Assembly (NCBI GenBank): GCA_040261275.1
Contig: JBDQOI010000012.1
Span: 1-64,000, forward strand
Reading direction: 5' to 3'
Origin: UBA8752 sp040261275
GTDB taxonomy: Bacteria; Bacteroidota; Bacteroidia; Flavobacteriales_D; Sanyastnellaceae
Length of the DNA stretch: 64,000 nt
The notes below the pieces were generated by a model, which saw only the letters and a program-made list of their open reading frames with translations, searched no databases and had not been told where the DNA came from. The translations under genes and the position numbers were made by a program. Shown here piece by piece: positions 45,701-52,408 of this stretch. The stretch's first letter is position 1. Every line of letters begins with the position of its first letter.

Positions 45701-47604
45701 GCGGAGACTTCGGCTGCACGGATGCAACGGCCTGCAACTATGATCCGGATGCCGTTTTGGACAATGGCGCATGCGACTTCAGCTGCTATGGCTGCACGGA
45801 CCCCGAGAGCTGCAACTACGACGCGGATGCGACCATTGATGATGGCAGCTGTGTCGGCGCAGGTGTGGGTGTGGTGGTCTCCATCACGACGGACAGCTGG
45901 CCCGAAGAGATTACTTGGAACATCACGGATGGTACAGGTGCAATCGTGGCCTCCGGCGGACCCTATGCGAGTCCGGCGACCACCTACAACGAAACCGTGT
46001 GCTTGGCCGAGGGGTGCTTCACCTTCACCATTGCGGACAGCTTTGGGGATGGCATCTTCAGCCCGGGAGGTTACAGCCTGACCATTGACGGTGTGGTCAT
46101 TGCGTCCGGAGGTGCATATGGCACTGGGGAATCTGTCGATTTCTGCACGGACAACCTCAATTTCGGCTGTACCGACCCACTGGCCTGCAACTACGATCCG
46201 GATGCCGGTATTGACAACGGCACGTGCGACTTCAGCTGCAATGGATGCACCCTGCCGGCCGCTTGCAACTACAACCCGGATGCCACGGTGGACGATGGCT
46301 CTTGCCTTTTCGATGACGACTGCGGCGTCTGCGGTGGAGACAACAGCACATGTGGTGGCTGCACCGACCCCGCTGCCTGCAACTTCGACCCGGATGCCAC
46401 CATCGACGATGGAAGCTGCATCATCGGTGGCATCGACTTCACCATGACGGTGGTGTTGGACAATTACCCCGCCGAATTCTCATGGGTCCTGGTCGACGCC
46501 AGCGGAGCTACGGTGGCTTCGGAAGGATATGGTGGACTGACCGGAACCGTGACGACAACCTACTGTCTGCCGGACGGTTGCTACGACCTGACGGTCAATG
46601 ACAGTTTCGGAGATGGTATCTGCTGCTCCTTCGGTAATGGAAGCTACACCCTGACCGTAGCGGGTTCCGTTGTGGCGACGGGAGGTGATTTCGGCAGCAC
46701 GGAAACCACCAGTTTCTGCACGGGCGACCTGCCCGGTTGTACCGATCCGGATGCTTGCAACTACAATTCTGCGGCCACGGTAGACGACGGGTCTTGTACC
46801 TACCCGCCGGCGGACAACTTGGATTGTGACGGCAACTGCCTCAACGATGCGGATGGCGATGGCATTTGCGACGAGGACGAAGTGGCAGAGAGCAGCTTTG
46901 TCCAACTCGGATATGATGTGCTGGCACAGAACACCGTGGACGGAGCGACGACCTATCGCGTTTGGGCCGAATTCTCCGACCCTACGGAGCAGCTGGTCGC
47001 CGTGTACGGATTTGACTCCGTACCCTTGACCATCAATACCACAACGGCATTCTACCAGAACCCGCTCGGTGGAGCCTTGGCCGTTGACTTCAATCCAGCG
47101 TTGTTGCCCGTTGACTCCCTGCTCGCTTTCGACAGCTGGCTGACCGTCGGTGGACAGGACAACTCGGCCGATGTCAATTCCATCGGACTCGACTTCGGGC
47201 CGTTTGAGGGTTCAGGTGGCCCGGTCATCGCGGACAATGTCAATGGCGGTTCGGTCTTCATTTACCCTGACCTCGAGCCCGCTGCCTTCCCGGATGCGCA
47301 AGGCCATGTGCTGATTGCCCAGTTGACCACCGATGGAGAAGTCAGCCTGACGGTCAATCTTCAATCCCGCACTGGCGATGGACAAAACCCGCAAATCCTT
47401 CAGCAAAGCCTCACCTTCCAAGAGGTCTACGAGTGCTTTGGCGACTTCAACAACGACGGCCTGATCGGCATTGGTGACCTGCTGATGTTGCTCGGAGACT
47501 TCGGCTGTCCTTCCGATTGCAGCTATGACATGAATGGTGACGGTGGTGTGACCACCTCGGACATGCTCGTCATGCTCGCTGTATTCGGAACGGACTGCCC
47601 ATGA
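42754..47604 (+). CDS. Giant secreted M43-type zinc metalloprotease with Cys-rich repeats and dockerin-like C-terminus
   Basis: A 1616-residue secreted protein. A signal peptide (about 1-19, ending GFSQ) is followed by a pappalysin-like M43 catalytic domain with zinc site HEVGHWLNLRH starting at His235 (the HExxHxxxxxH pattern). Next come a CARDB-like beta domain (about 335-440), four copies of a ~100-residue LDNYPGETTW-type module, twelve GCTDxxACNYDPDAxxDDGSC repeats with CGVCAGD linkers, a proprotein-convertase P-like domain (about 640-780), an unassigned beta domain, and a C-terminal pair of calcium loops (DFNNDGLIGIGD, DMNGDGGVTTSD). No PNP-type T9SS domain is present. The stop overlaps the next ATG. 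Start 42754 gives a good signal peptide. Confidence 0.9.
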   Translation: MRTVFFLAFIAAFTLDGFSQVKSNTAPAERNCAAHEMHVQMMGLDAAYAKRHMDMEQQTAAFVSARQEARANGAQQQPVVITIPVVFHVIYANETQNIPDSELLEQLQVLNEDFRRTNADQDNIWPQGADTEIEFCMATRDPNGAPSSGILRVPTTVSSFGSNDAMKFTAQGGSDAWPASEYLNYWVCNLGGGLLGYAQFPGGPAATDGVVCGYPYVGLNGPGAGAYNLGRTGTHEVGHWLNLRHIWGDGPCGSDDFVADTPESDGANYGCALGHISCSTEDMVQNYMDYSDDGCMNIFTQGQGDRMQAVLAPGGARASIATSNGCLPAVPDFDLDAAIIAVNEPSGFSCSTEVTPSITLFNYGGTVLTSATITYDIDGAGAQTFAWTGSLEFGQSEDITLPAQTPGDGSHVFNVSVSAPNGGVDENSANDSGSSDFALDSQGVDVTMTLTLDNYPGETTWELADAAGTVVFSGGPYAGSGVVVETGCVAEGCYTLTVYDSFGDGMCCAYGTGGYEFGIGGLVLASGGEFGSSESTDVCVGDVVLGCTDATACNYNPDAIADDGTCDFSCLGCTDSTFCNFNPDATVDDGSCANEDICGVCAGDGSSCSGCTDSTACNYDDEATFDDGTCYFAPPGGVCDCFTDLSITESLAGGVAGTPVTFEGSGEVTGFDITLDYTSSAGSWAADMLVVITSPNGDCIEFGGFTSTVTAGCTDLGGYTLWPAGWAVDASGVYTASIDLSASGLTGDGTWSVQLWNGYAAGGTVTYIADITVQDVCIGGVINGCTDPTACNYDADATADDGSCADFDLCGICAGDNSTCGGCTDSTACNFDPAVIIDDGSCADFDLCGVCAGDNSTCGGCTDSTACNFDPAAIVDDGSCILDGLPFSLSILLDNFPGETTWSLTDSLGASIASGGPYAGAGTTVVENFCAPEGCYTLTMFDSFGDGICCSYGIGSYELTADGGVVASGGEYGAQEATSFCVGGDFGCTDATACNYDPDAVLDNGACDFSCYGCTDPESCNYDADATIDDGSCVGAGVGVVVSITTDSWPEEITWNITDGTGAIVASGGPYASPATTYNETVCLAEGCFTFTIADSFGDGIFSPGGYSLTIDGVVIASGGAYGTGESVDFCTDNLNFGCTDPLACNYDPDAGIDNGTCDFSCNGCTLPAACNYNPDATVDDGSCLFDDDCGVCGGDNSTCGGCTDPAACNFDPDATIDDGSCIIGGIDFTMTVVLDNYPAEFSWVLVDASGATVASEGYGGLTGTVTTTYCLPDGCYDLTVNDSFGDGICCSFGNGSYTLTVAGSVVATGGDFGSTETTSFCTGDLPGCTDPDACNYNSAATVDDGSCTYPPADNLDCDGNCLNDADGDGICDEDEVAESSFVQLGYDVLAQNTVDGATTYRVWAEFSDPTEQLVAVYGFDSVPLTINTTTAFYQNPLGGALAVDFNPALLPVDSLLAFDSWLTVGGQDNSADVNSIGLDFGPFEGSGGPVIADNVNGGSVFIYPDLEPAAFPDAQGHVLIAQLTTDGEVSLTVNLQSRTGDGQNPQILQQSLTFQEVYECFGDFNNDGLIGIGDLLMLLGDFGCPSDCSYDMNGDGGVTTSDMLVMLAVFGTDCP
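44080..44379 (+). repeat. LDNYPGETTW module, copy 1
   Basis: First of four ~100-residue modules with the plan LDNYPGETTW, SGGPYAGSG, EGCYTLTVYDSFGDGMC, then GGEFGSSESTDVCVGD. It is predicted to be a beta-sandwich with conserved Cys and an aspartate-rich DSFGDG turn. Confidence 0.8.
45403..45708 (+). repeat. LDNYPGETTW module, copy 2
   Basis: Second copy: LLDNFPGETTWSLTD, SGGPYAGAG, EGCYTLTMFDSFGDGICC, GGEYGAQEATSFCVGGD. It is the closest relative of copy 1, suggesting duplication inside the gene. Confidence 0.8.
45862..46155 (+). repeat. LDNYPGETTW module, copy 3
   Basis: Third and most divergent copy: TTDSWPEEITWNITD, SGGPYASPA, EGCFTFTIADSFGDGIF. It lacks the CC pair after DGI found in the other copies. 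Confidence 0.75.
46432..46728 (+). repeat. LDNYPGETTW module, copy 4
   Basis: Fourth copy: VLDNYPAEFSWVLVD, EGYGGLTG, DGCYDLTVNDSFGDGICC, GGDFGSTETTSFCTGD. Confidence 0.8.
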
Positions 47605-49781
47605 TGCGTGCATCCATCCTATTCTTCTTTGCCCTCCTGATCGGAACTTCGGTTTCCGGTCAGGTGGCACAGGGGGGACATCCTTGGAAGTGGGGGCAAT
47701 CCGGATTTGACTCGGAATACCCGCTTTTGACCACCGCGGAACTCGACCTCGAAGCCCTCGCTGCAGAAGATGCGGTCACCGACCAGTACAAAGAGGCGCC
47801 TTGGCGCTTTGGTGTAGAGCGGGAGGTCGACCTGAGGCTCACTGATTCGGGATCCTGGACCCAGGAAAAGGACCGTTGGATTTGGCGCCTTGGAATCCAC
47901 TGTCCGGGCGCTACAGGTATCGCCATCAGGCTGAGCACTTTCGATGTCCCCAGCGGGGCCGCGCTGTATGTCTGGAATGCGGACCGCACCCATTTCCTCG
48001 GGGGATTCACCGAGGCCAATGAAAAGGAATGGGGAAGCCTGCCCTTGGGGCTGCTCGATGCTGAAGAAGTGGTCTTGGAATACCAGGAGCCCCTCGATGT
48101 CCATGGTGAGGGTGACCTCCGCATCGACCAGGTGGTCCATGGATATCGCAGCCTGCTGCGTCACCCCGAGAATGCAGCAGAGGAAGCGAGCATGGGGCCC
48201 TTTGGAAGCTCAGGGGCTTGCAACATCAATGTGAATTGTCCTTCGGGGAACGACTGGCAGGTCGCCAAGCGTTCCGTCGCCCTCATCACCAATGGCGGAT
48301 ACGCGGTTTGCAGCGGGGCTTTGGTCAACAACACGGCAGAAGATGGCACCCCGTACTTCCTGACGGCCAACCACTGCCTCGGCAATCCCAACACCTGGGT
48401 GTATTACTTCAACCACGAGAGCAGCACCTGTTCGGGTTCCACGGGTCCGACCAACCAGAGCGTTTCGGGCGGCACCTTGTTGGTCAACAGCGGCAGCAGC
48501 GATGTGGCCCTCATCCAATTGAGCACAACACCCCCTGCCAGCTACAACGTAGAGTACGCGGGTTGGGATGCGAGTGGATCCCCCCCCTCTTCGGCTGTCG
48601 GAATTCACCACCCCAGCGGCGACGTGAAGAAGATCTGCTTCGAAAACAATTCGCCCTACTTCTCCACCGCGGGCAGTGCCGCGGTATGGTGGATCGACCA
48701 ATGGGAATCTGGTGTCACCGAACCCGGGTCCTCCGGCTCGCCCCTCTTCGACCAGAACCAGCGCATCATTGGTCAATTGTACGGTGGCGCAGCGGCGTGC
48801 AGCGGAAGTTCCAACAATGGCGCTTACGATTACTACGGCCGCATGAACGTGAGCTGGGGCGTTGGGGTATCCGGTTACCTCGATCCGTTGAATACCAACC
48901 AGCTCACCATTGACAGCTATCCTACGAACTCGAACTCTACGGCGGGCTGCACCCTTCCCTCGGCCTGCAATTACGACCCGGAGGCGCTGGAAGATGATGG
49001 CTCCTGCCAGATTGACGATGCATGCGGCGTCTGTGGTGGCGACGGAACAAGTTGTACGGGATGCACCGACAACACGGCCTGCAACTTCGACCCAGAGGCC
49101 ACGATCGACGACGAAGGATGCCTCTACCCGCCGGCAGGCGAGCCTTGCGACTGCGACGCCGAAGGGGCCCTCGACGCGACATTGTCGGCCAATGCCGCTT
49201 CGTCCATCTTTTCCTTCGATGCGGCAGGCGAACCCACCTCCTTGGACATCACACTAAACTGGACCAACACGGGCGGAGGGGCCAATTGGCCTGCCGATCT
49301 CGCGATGGCCATCACCTCGCCGGAAGGAGCCTGTGCCTCGCTGGGTGGCTACAATTCTTCGCCCGCTGGGTGCTCCAGCTTGGGCAACTACACGCTTTGG
49401 CCCGCCTCATGGCAGGTCTCCACCAGCGGGACCTACACGGCCACCGTTGACCTCTCCAGCAGTGGCTTGTCGGGCAACGGAACCTGGTCCGTCTACCTTT
49501 TCAACGGCTACGGCAGCTCTTCCGGCGCTCAATTCAACGCCTCATGGGTCGTCTCCGGCTTGTGCAACGGCTCGCCCGATGGCGGAGGTGGCGGTGGCGG
49601 CCCGAACGATTGCCCTCCCGATCTGGACGGGGACGGCACTGTGACCGTCTCGGATGCCTTGATTTTGCTCGGCGATTTCGGTTGCCTGTCCAATTGCACC
49701 GCGGATCTGAATGGCGACGACTTCGTCAACACATCGGACATGCTCATCTTCCTCGGCGCCTTTGGCGAACCTTGCGAATGA
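47601..49781 (+). CDS. Secreted trypsin-like (lysyl-endopeptidase type) serine protease with dockerin-like tail
   Basis: A 726-residue exported protease. A signal peptide (about 1-20, GTSVSGQ) and a ~190-residue pro-region (WIWRLGIHCPGATGIAIRLS) precede a chymotrypsin-fold domain with the triad His about 257 (LTANHCLG), Asp about 300 (SSDVALIQL) and Ser about 380 (EPGSSGSPLFD). After it come two GCTDxxACNFD repeats, a P-like beta domain similar to one in the upstream protein, a Gly-rich linker and paired calcium loops (DLDGDGTVTVSD, DLNGDDFVNTSD). It overlaps the metalloprotease stop by 4 nt, so the two proteases are co-expressed. A terminator follows. Confidence 0.9.
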   Translation: MMRASILFFFALLIGTSVSGQVAQGGHPWKWGQSGFDSEYPLLTTAELDLEALAAEDAVTDQYKEAPWRFGVEREVDLRLTDSGSWTQEKDRWIWRLGIHCPGATGIAIRLSTFDVPSGAALYVWNADRTHFLGGFTEANEKEWGSLPLGLLDAEEVVLEYQEPLDVHGEGDLRIDQVVHGYRSLLRHPENAAEEASMGPFGSSGACNINVNCPSGNDWQVAKRSVALITNGGYAVCSGALVNNTAEDGTPYFLTANHCLGNPNTWVYYFNHESSTCSGSTGPTNQSVSGGTLLVNSGSSDVALIQLSTTPPASYNVEYAGWDASGSPPSSAVGIHHPSGDVKKICFENNSPYFSTAGSAAVWWIDQWESGVTEPGSSGSPLFDQNQRIIGQLYGGAAACSGSSNNGAYDYYGRMNVSWGVGVSGYLDPLNTNQLTIDSYPTNSNSTAGCTLPSACNYDPEALEDDGSCQIDDACGVCGGDGTSCTGCTDNTACNFDPEATIDDEGCLYPPAGEPCDCDAEGALDATLSANAASSIFSFDAAGEPTSLDITLNWTNTGGGANWPADLAMAITSPEGACASLGGYNSSPAGCSSLGNYTLWPASWQVSTSGTYTATVDLSSSGLSGNGTWSVYLFNGYGSSSGAQFNASWVVSGLCNGSPDGGGGGGGPNDCPPDLDGDGTVTVSDALILLGDFGCLSNCTADLNGDDFVNTSDMLIFLGAFGEPCE

Positions 49782-49808
49782 GCTGACCAACACAACTCAA
49801 CCCCACCA

Positions 49809-49834
49809 AAAAGCCCCGCAAATGCGGGGCTTTT
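49809..49834 (+). terminator. Rho-independent terminator after the protease pair
   Basis: AAAAGCCCCGC, loop AAAT, GCGGGGCTTTT: an 11-bp perfect stem with A and T runs on both sides. It ends the protease operon and may also act on the convergent minus-strand gene. Confidence 0.88.
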
Positions 49835-49868
49835 CTGTACCCCTAACGGGTCACTTCTCGATCTCTTT

Positions 49869-49894
49869 CCGTCAGGCGGTTGGTGGGTTAGTCT
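49869..49894. repeat. 26-bp direct repeat, copy 1
   Basis: Identical over 26 bases to 50600-50625. It begins CCGTCAGGCGG and ends GGGTTAGTCT, spanning the stop codon and immediate 3' flank of the minus-strand gene at 49888. The flanking bases on both sides differ from the other copy. Confidence 0.95.
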
Positions 49895-50544
49895 TCCCAG
49901 CGCCAGAAGGCTTGGGAATAAGCCGTTACAGCACTACTTCCTGCTCGCGATGAAGGATTGCTGCACAATGGATACCAACCATCTACAACTTTCGAATCAC
50001 AGCAAGTTGCGAATGCATCCTGAATAGTACTATGGCAATAGCTATACTCCACCTTGGGCCGCTCTTGGGTGGCGCAAAAACAACCCAACACAATGTTTCT
50101 GTTATAACTGCTGTAGGCGATCTCAGTGCCTTGAGATGGTGAATCGAACACGCTGTGGGAAGTGGAACTGCCTAGACCAAAGTTCTCGTTGAAGTCTGGA
50201 AGCATCCTCCAGACCAATTTATTAGGCGGGAAGTCCTCGTAAACGACTCCCACATCGGCGTCAGTTAAAACTCTCCACGATCCTGGCAATGATGAGCATT
50301 GCTCAATGCAGTTCCAAAGATTGTGGTTTCCTACGTCAAGCACCATGTGTGTGCTGTCATCATTGACATATATGCCGTCAGGAGTAAAGCTCTGGCCATA
50401 GAACGTGAGCAATTCAATAACATCAGCAGCACCAATAAAGCCATCGGGCTGCGCATCTGGATTGTATGGGAGTTGGAAGCCGTCGACCTGCGCGGTGACG
50501 TTGAACGCGGCGAGGATCACCAGGCATGCAAGTAGGTTCTTCAT
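49888..50544 (-). CDS. Small secreted protein with N-terminal dockerin-like loop, unknown function
   Basis: A 218-residue protein: a signal peptide (MKNLLACLVILAAFNVTAQ), then directly a dockerin-like calcium segment NPDAQPDGFIGAADVIELLT, then a Cys-rich domain with eight or so cysteines (CIEQCSSLPGSWRVLTDADV, GCFCATQ, ATCCDSK) that matches nothing I know. The first calcium loop reads DAQPDGFIGAAD. Codon use and base composition look less GC-rich than the neighbouring proteases. It shares the N-terminal layout with the gene at 51774 and its 3' end with the gene at 50619. Confidence 0.72.
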   Translation of the reverse strand: MKNLLACLVILAAFNVTAQVDGFQLPYNPDAQPDGFIGAADVIELLTFYGQSFTPDGIYVNDDSTHMVLDVGNHNLWNCIEQCSSLPGSWRVLTDADVGVVYEDFPPNKLVWRMLPDFNENFGLGSSTSHSVFDSPSQGTEIAYSSYNRNIVLGCFCATQERPKVEYSYCHSTIQDAFATCCDSKVVDGWYPLCSNPSSRAGSSAVTAYSQAFWRWED

Positions 50545-50599
50545 GGTGCTACAAGTTCGGAAGAGCACTGCAGAATGCCATGCCGCTGGCGAAGTGGGG

Positions 50600-50625
50600 C
50601 CGTCAGGCGGTTGGTGGGTTAGTCT
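50600..50625. repeat. 26-bp direct repeat, copy 2
   Basis: Exact second copy of the 49869-49894 repeat, again covering the stop codon (TAA at 50619-50621 on the minus strand) and the 3' flank of a gene. The two copies are 731 bp apart, one gene length. Confidence 0.95.
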
Positions 50626-51308
50626 GGCACTATGCGGTATCGGTTCGGCTCTGAACAGTCTGGATCAGGTTCGCAGATGTAGCCTGATGGGAGTTGCGAT
50701 GGGCAGCCGATCTGGAGACAGGTCATAGTGGCACCAATGAGTTTGGCATCAGCGAAGTTGGCACCAGGGAGGTTGGCAAATTTGGGGTTGACATTTTCGA
50801 GGTTGAAACCAGTGAGGTCCGCATCAAAGAGCTCGGCACCAGAGAGTTGGGAACCAGAGAGGTCGGCATGAGAGAGGTTGGCACCAGAGAGGTCGGCTTC
50901 AGAGAGTTCGGCACGAGTGAGGCTGGCACCAGAGAGGTTGGCACCAGTGAGGTTGGCATCAATGAGGAAGGCATCACTGAGTAAGGCAGATCTGAGGTTG
51001 GCACCAGAGAGGTTGGCAAGAGTGAGGTTGGCACCATTGAGGTCGGCACCATTGAGGTCGGCACCAGAAAGGTCGGCATCCCAGAGGTCGGCACCAGAGA
51101 GGCCGGCACCAGAGAGGTTGGCACCAGAGAGGTTGGCATGAGAGAGTTGGGCATCAGAGAGGTTGGCACGAGTGAGGTTGGCACCAGTGAGGTTGGTTCC
51201 GCGCAGATCTAAATCTGAGAGGTCTACATGACCTAAGTTTTCATTTGGCTTTAGCCCATAATCACGCCGGTTCTGAACTATCTGTTTCTGTTCTTCTTTT
51301 GAAATCAT
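50619..51308 (-). CDS. Pentapeptide-repeat protein
   Basis: A 229-residue protein from ATG 51308 (MISKEEQKQIVQNRRDYG). Residues about 27-180 are almost pure A(D/N)LSx pentapeptides (for example GANLSGANLSGAGLSGADLW), which fold into a right-handed quadrilateral beta-helix. A Cys-containing tail follows (CLQIGCPSQLPSGYICEPDP). No signal peptide is seen with this start; the frame stays open to 51440, so ATG 51368 is also possible. Functions of such proteins range from gyrase protection to structural roles; none can be assigned here. Confidence 0.8.
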   Translation of the reverse strand: MISKEEQKQIVQNRRDYGLKPNENLGHVDLSDLDLRGTNLTGANLTRANLSDAQLSHANLSGANLSGAGLSGADLWDADLSGADLNGADLNGANLTLANLSGANLRSALLSDAFLIDANLTGANLSGASLTRAELSEADLSGANLSHADLSGSQLSGAELFDADLTGFNLENVNPKFANLPGANFADAKLIGATMTCLQIGCPSQLPSGYICEPDPDCSEPNRYRIVPD

Positions 51309-51645
51309 CCAAGCAATATCGTCAAAGTGGTGCCGGTGTCTTAAATCTTGCGACGTCGCTTGGACCATCGCCGATGTCAGGCGTGTGTGGTTAGACCTGT
51401 TTTGAATAAATCCCCACGTTACGATCCATTCAACTGCCAAGCACTGCCATACTTCTGCATATACGGCAGTGGAAGTTTGCAGTGTTCGCGGGCCTTGTAG
51501 GCCATCGACTGCCGTACTGCCACACTTTTGCAGGTAGCTGGAGAGAGAGCAGCAGAGGACGGGTGTGAATAACTATGTGCCATGCAGGAAGGCACACAGC
51601 AAACCCCAAACAACACGAAAGCCCAGTAAATACTAGGCTTTCAGT
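51309..51645. other. Non-coding stretch with imperfect repeats between pentapeptide gene and tRNA-Leu
   Basis: No convincing gene lies here. Two imperfect direct repeats of about 26 bp (51433-51459 and 51508-51533) share ACTGCC, then ACTGCCAYACTTYTGCA. The first overlaps an inverted repeat ACTGCC/GGCAGT (51443-51470). Part of this may encode the true N-terminus of the pentapeptide protein if a TTG or upstream start is used. Confidence 0.5.
51616..51641. terminator. Hairpin at the 3' side of tRNA-Leu
   Basis: GAAAGCC, one mismatch, AGTA, loop, TACT, one mismatch, GGCTTTC. The stem is about 11 pairs and the tRNA 3' end lies 4 bp away, so it probably terminates the minus-strand tRNA transcript, although the trailing U run is short. 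Confidence 0.55.
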
Positions 51646-51732
51646 GTACCCGGAGCGGGACTTGAACCCGCACGACCCGTTTGGGTCAACAGAGTTTAAG
51701 TCTGTCGTGTCTACCAATTCCACCATCCGGGC
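51646..51732 (-). tRNA. tRNA-Leu (anticodon TAA)
   Basis: An 87-nt class II tRNA on the minus strand: acceptor GCCCGGA/TCCGGGT (first pair G-U), D arm GGTGGAATTGGTAGACAC, anticodon arm ACAGA-CTTAAAC-TCTGT (TAA), a variable arm GACCCAAACGGGTC, T arm GCGGG-TTCAAGT-CCCGC, discriminator A. CCA is not encoded. Confidence 0.95.
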
Positions 51733-51773
51733 AGAACGGCGAAGTTCAGCATTGGCGATGGAATTCGGTAAGG

Positions 51774-52253
51774 CTATTCCAAGTGATCGGAGACCCAGCA
51801 CGTTCCCGACCAAACCAGCTCTGCAAAAATGCCGTTGGTCTCGTACTGCCTCGCGAGCGTGAGCCAGTTGCCCACGGAATCCTGCAGATAGACTTGCTGG
51901 TCATTCATATCGGGCTGTTTGGACACCGCCAAACGGAAGGACTGACCCGGATATTCGCCATCAGGCACCGTTACGTAGAGGTAAGGAAAGGTGAAATCTT
52001 CGGCGATGTAGAGGTCATATCCCAACGGCAGAATGCCGACGGTATCCGGATCAAAATGAAGGACGGATGGACCCGTGAAAGGTGGATTGTAAGGCAGTCC
52101 ATACACCGCCAAAACTGCGATGACATCTCCTGCACCGATGTTGCCGTCCCCGTTTGCATCGGGATTGAAGGCTTGCGCCTGGACTGCAGAGGCTAAAACC
52201 AAGGCCAATGTGACCCCAGCAGCGCGTAGACGAAGATGAGCTGTGCCCTTCAT
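51774..52253 (-). CDS. Small secreted protein with N-terminal dockerin-like loop, unknown function
   Basis: A 159-residue protein. A signal peptide (about 1-27, ending AVQAQ) is followed by FNPDANGDGNIGAGDVIAVL and AVYGLPYNPPF, a dockerin-like loop with calcium ligands in DANGDGNIGAGD. The rest (YDLYIAEDFTFPYLYVTVPD and onwards) is a ~100-residue beta-rich domain of no known family. Its N-terminal plan is the same as the gene at 49888. It lies 41 bp upstream of tRNA-Leu on the same strand. Confidence 0.75.
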   Translation of the reverse strand: MKGTAHLRLRAAGVTLALVLASAVQAQAFNPDANGDGNIGAGDVIAVLAVYGLPYNPPFTGPSVLHFDPDTVGILPLGYDLYIAEDFTFPYLYVTVPDGEYPGQSFRLAVSKQPDMNDQQVYLQDSVGNWLTLARQYETNGIFAELVWSGTCWVSDHLE

Positions 52254-52383
52254 TATAAGTTGCTTCGTCGCAATATATTATTAATTTAATTGCATTTTAT
52301 ATCCTTTTTGTAGGCGTAATCGGCGACCGGGTGGTCTGTTTTCCTCGCCCTTTTGGCCTTCACCACAGGCGCCCAGGGTCGGC

Positions 52384-52391
52384 TATCTTCG
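52384..52391 (+). promoter_or_regulatory. Probable -7 element (TATCTTCG) of the sugar operon
   Basis: TATCTTCG lies 17 bases before the ATG of the DegT aminotransferase at 52409, the first gene of the nucleotide-sugar operon. The -33 region is not clear. Confidence 0.45.
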
Positions 52392-52408
52392 CACCACACA
52401 ACGCGGAC

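Larger units (their letters stand above)
44389..46797 (+). repeat. Twelve-copy GCTDxxACNYDPDAxxDDGSC repeat array
   Basis: Twelve copies of a 21-residue (63-bp) unit inside the metalloprotease, starting near 44389, 44467, 44581, 45103, 45217, 45331, 45709, 45787, 46165, 46243, 46357 and 46735. Each has three cysteines at fixed spacing and an acidic DDGSC end. Many pairs are joined by CGVCAGDNSTCG-like linkers. Two further copies lie in the next gene and four degenerate ones in the gene at 37830. Confidence 0.9.

Noticed and set aside
50740..51200. Regular ~15-bp repeats that look like a CRISPR or satellite array
   Set aside because: The period is 15 bp with no spacers and it translates as A(D/N)LSx pentapeptides, so it is a coding repeat.
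51419..51616. Small minus-strand frame (about 65 codons) upstream of the pentapeptide gene
   Set aside because: It has no homology I recognise, overlaps the imperfect repeats and has no good promoter.
49836..51652. Possible attachment-site duplication at the tRNA-Leu 3' end (TGTACCC at both edges of the accessory block)
   Set aside because: Only seven bases match, which is expected by chance, and no integrase is present.
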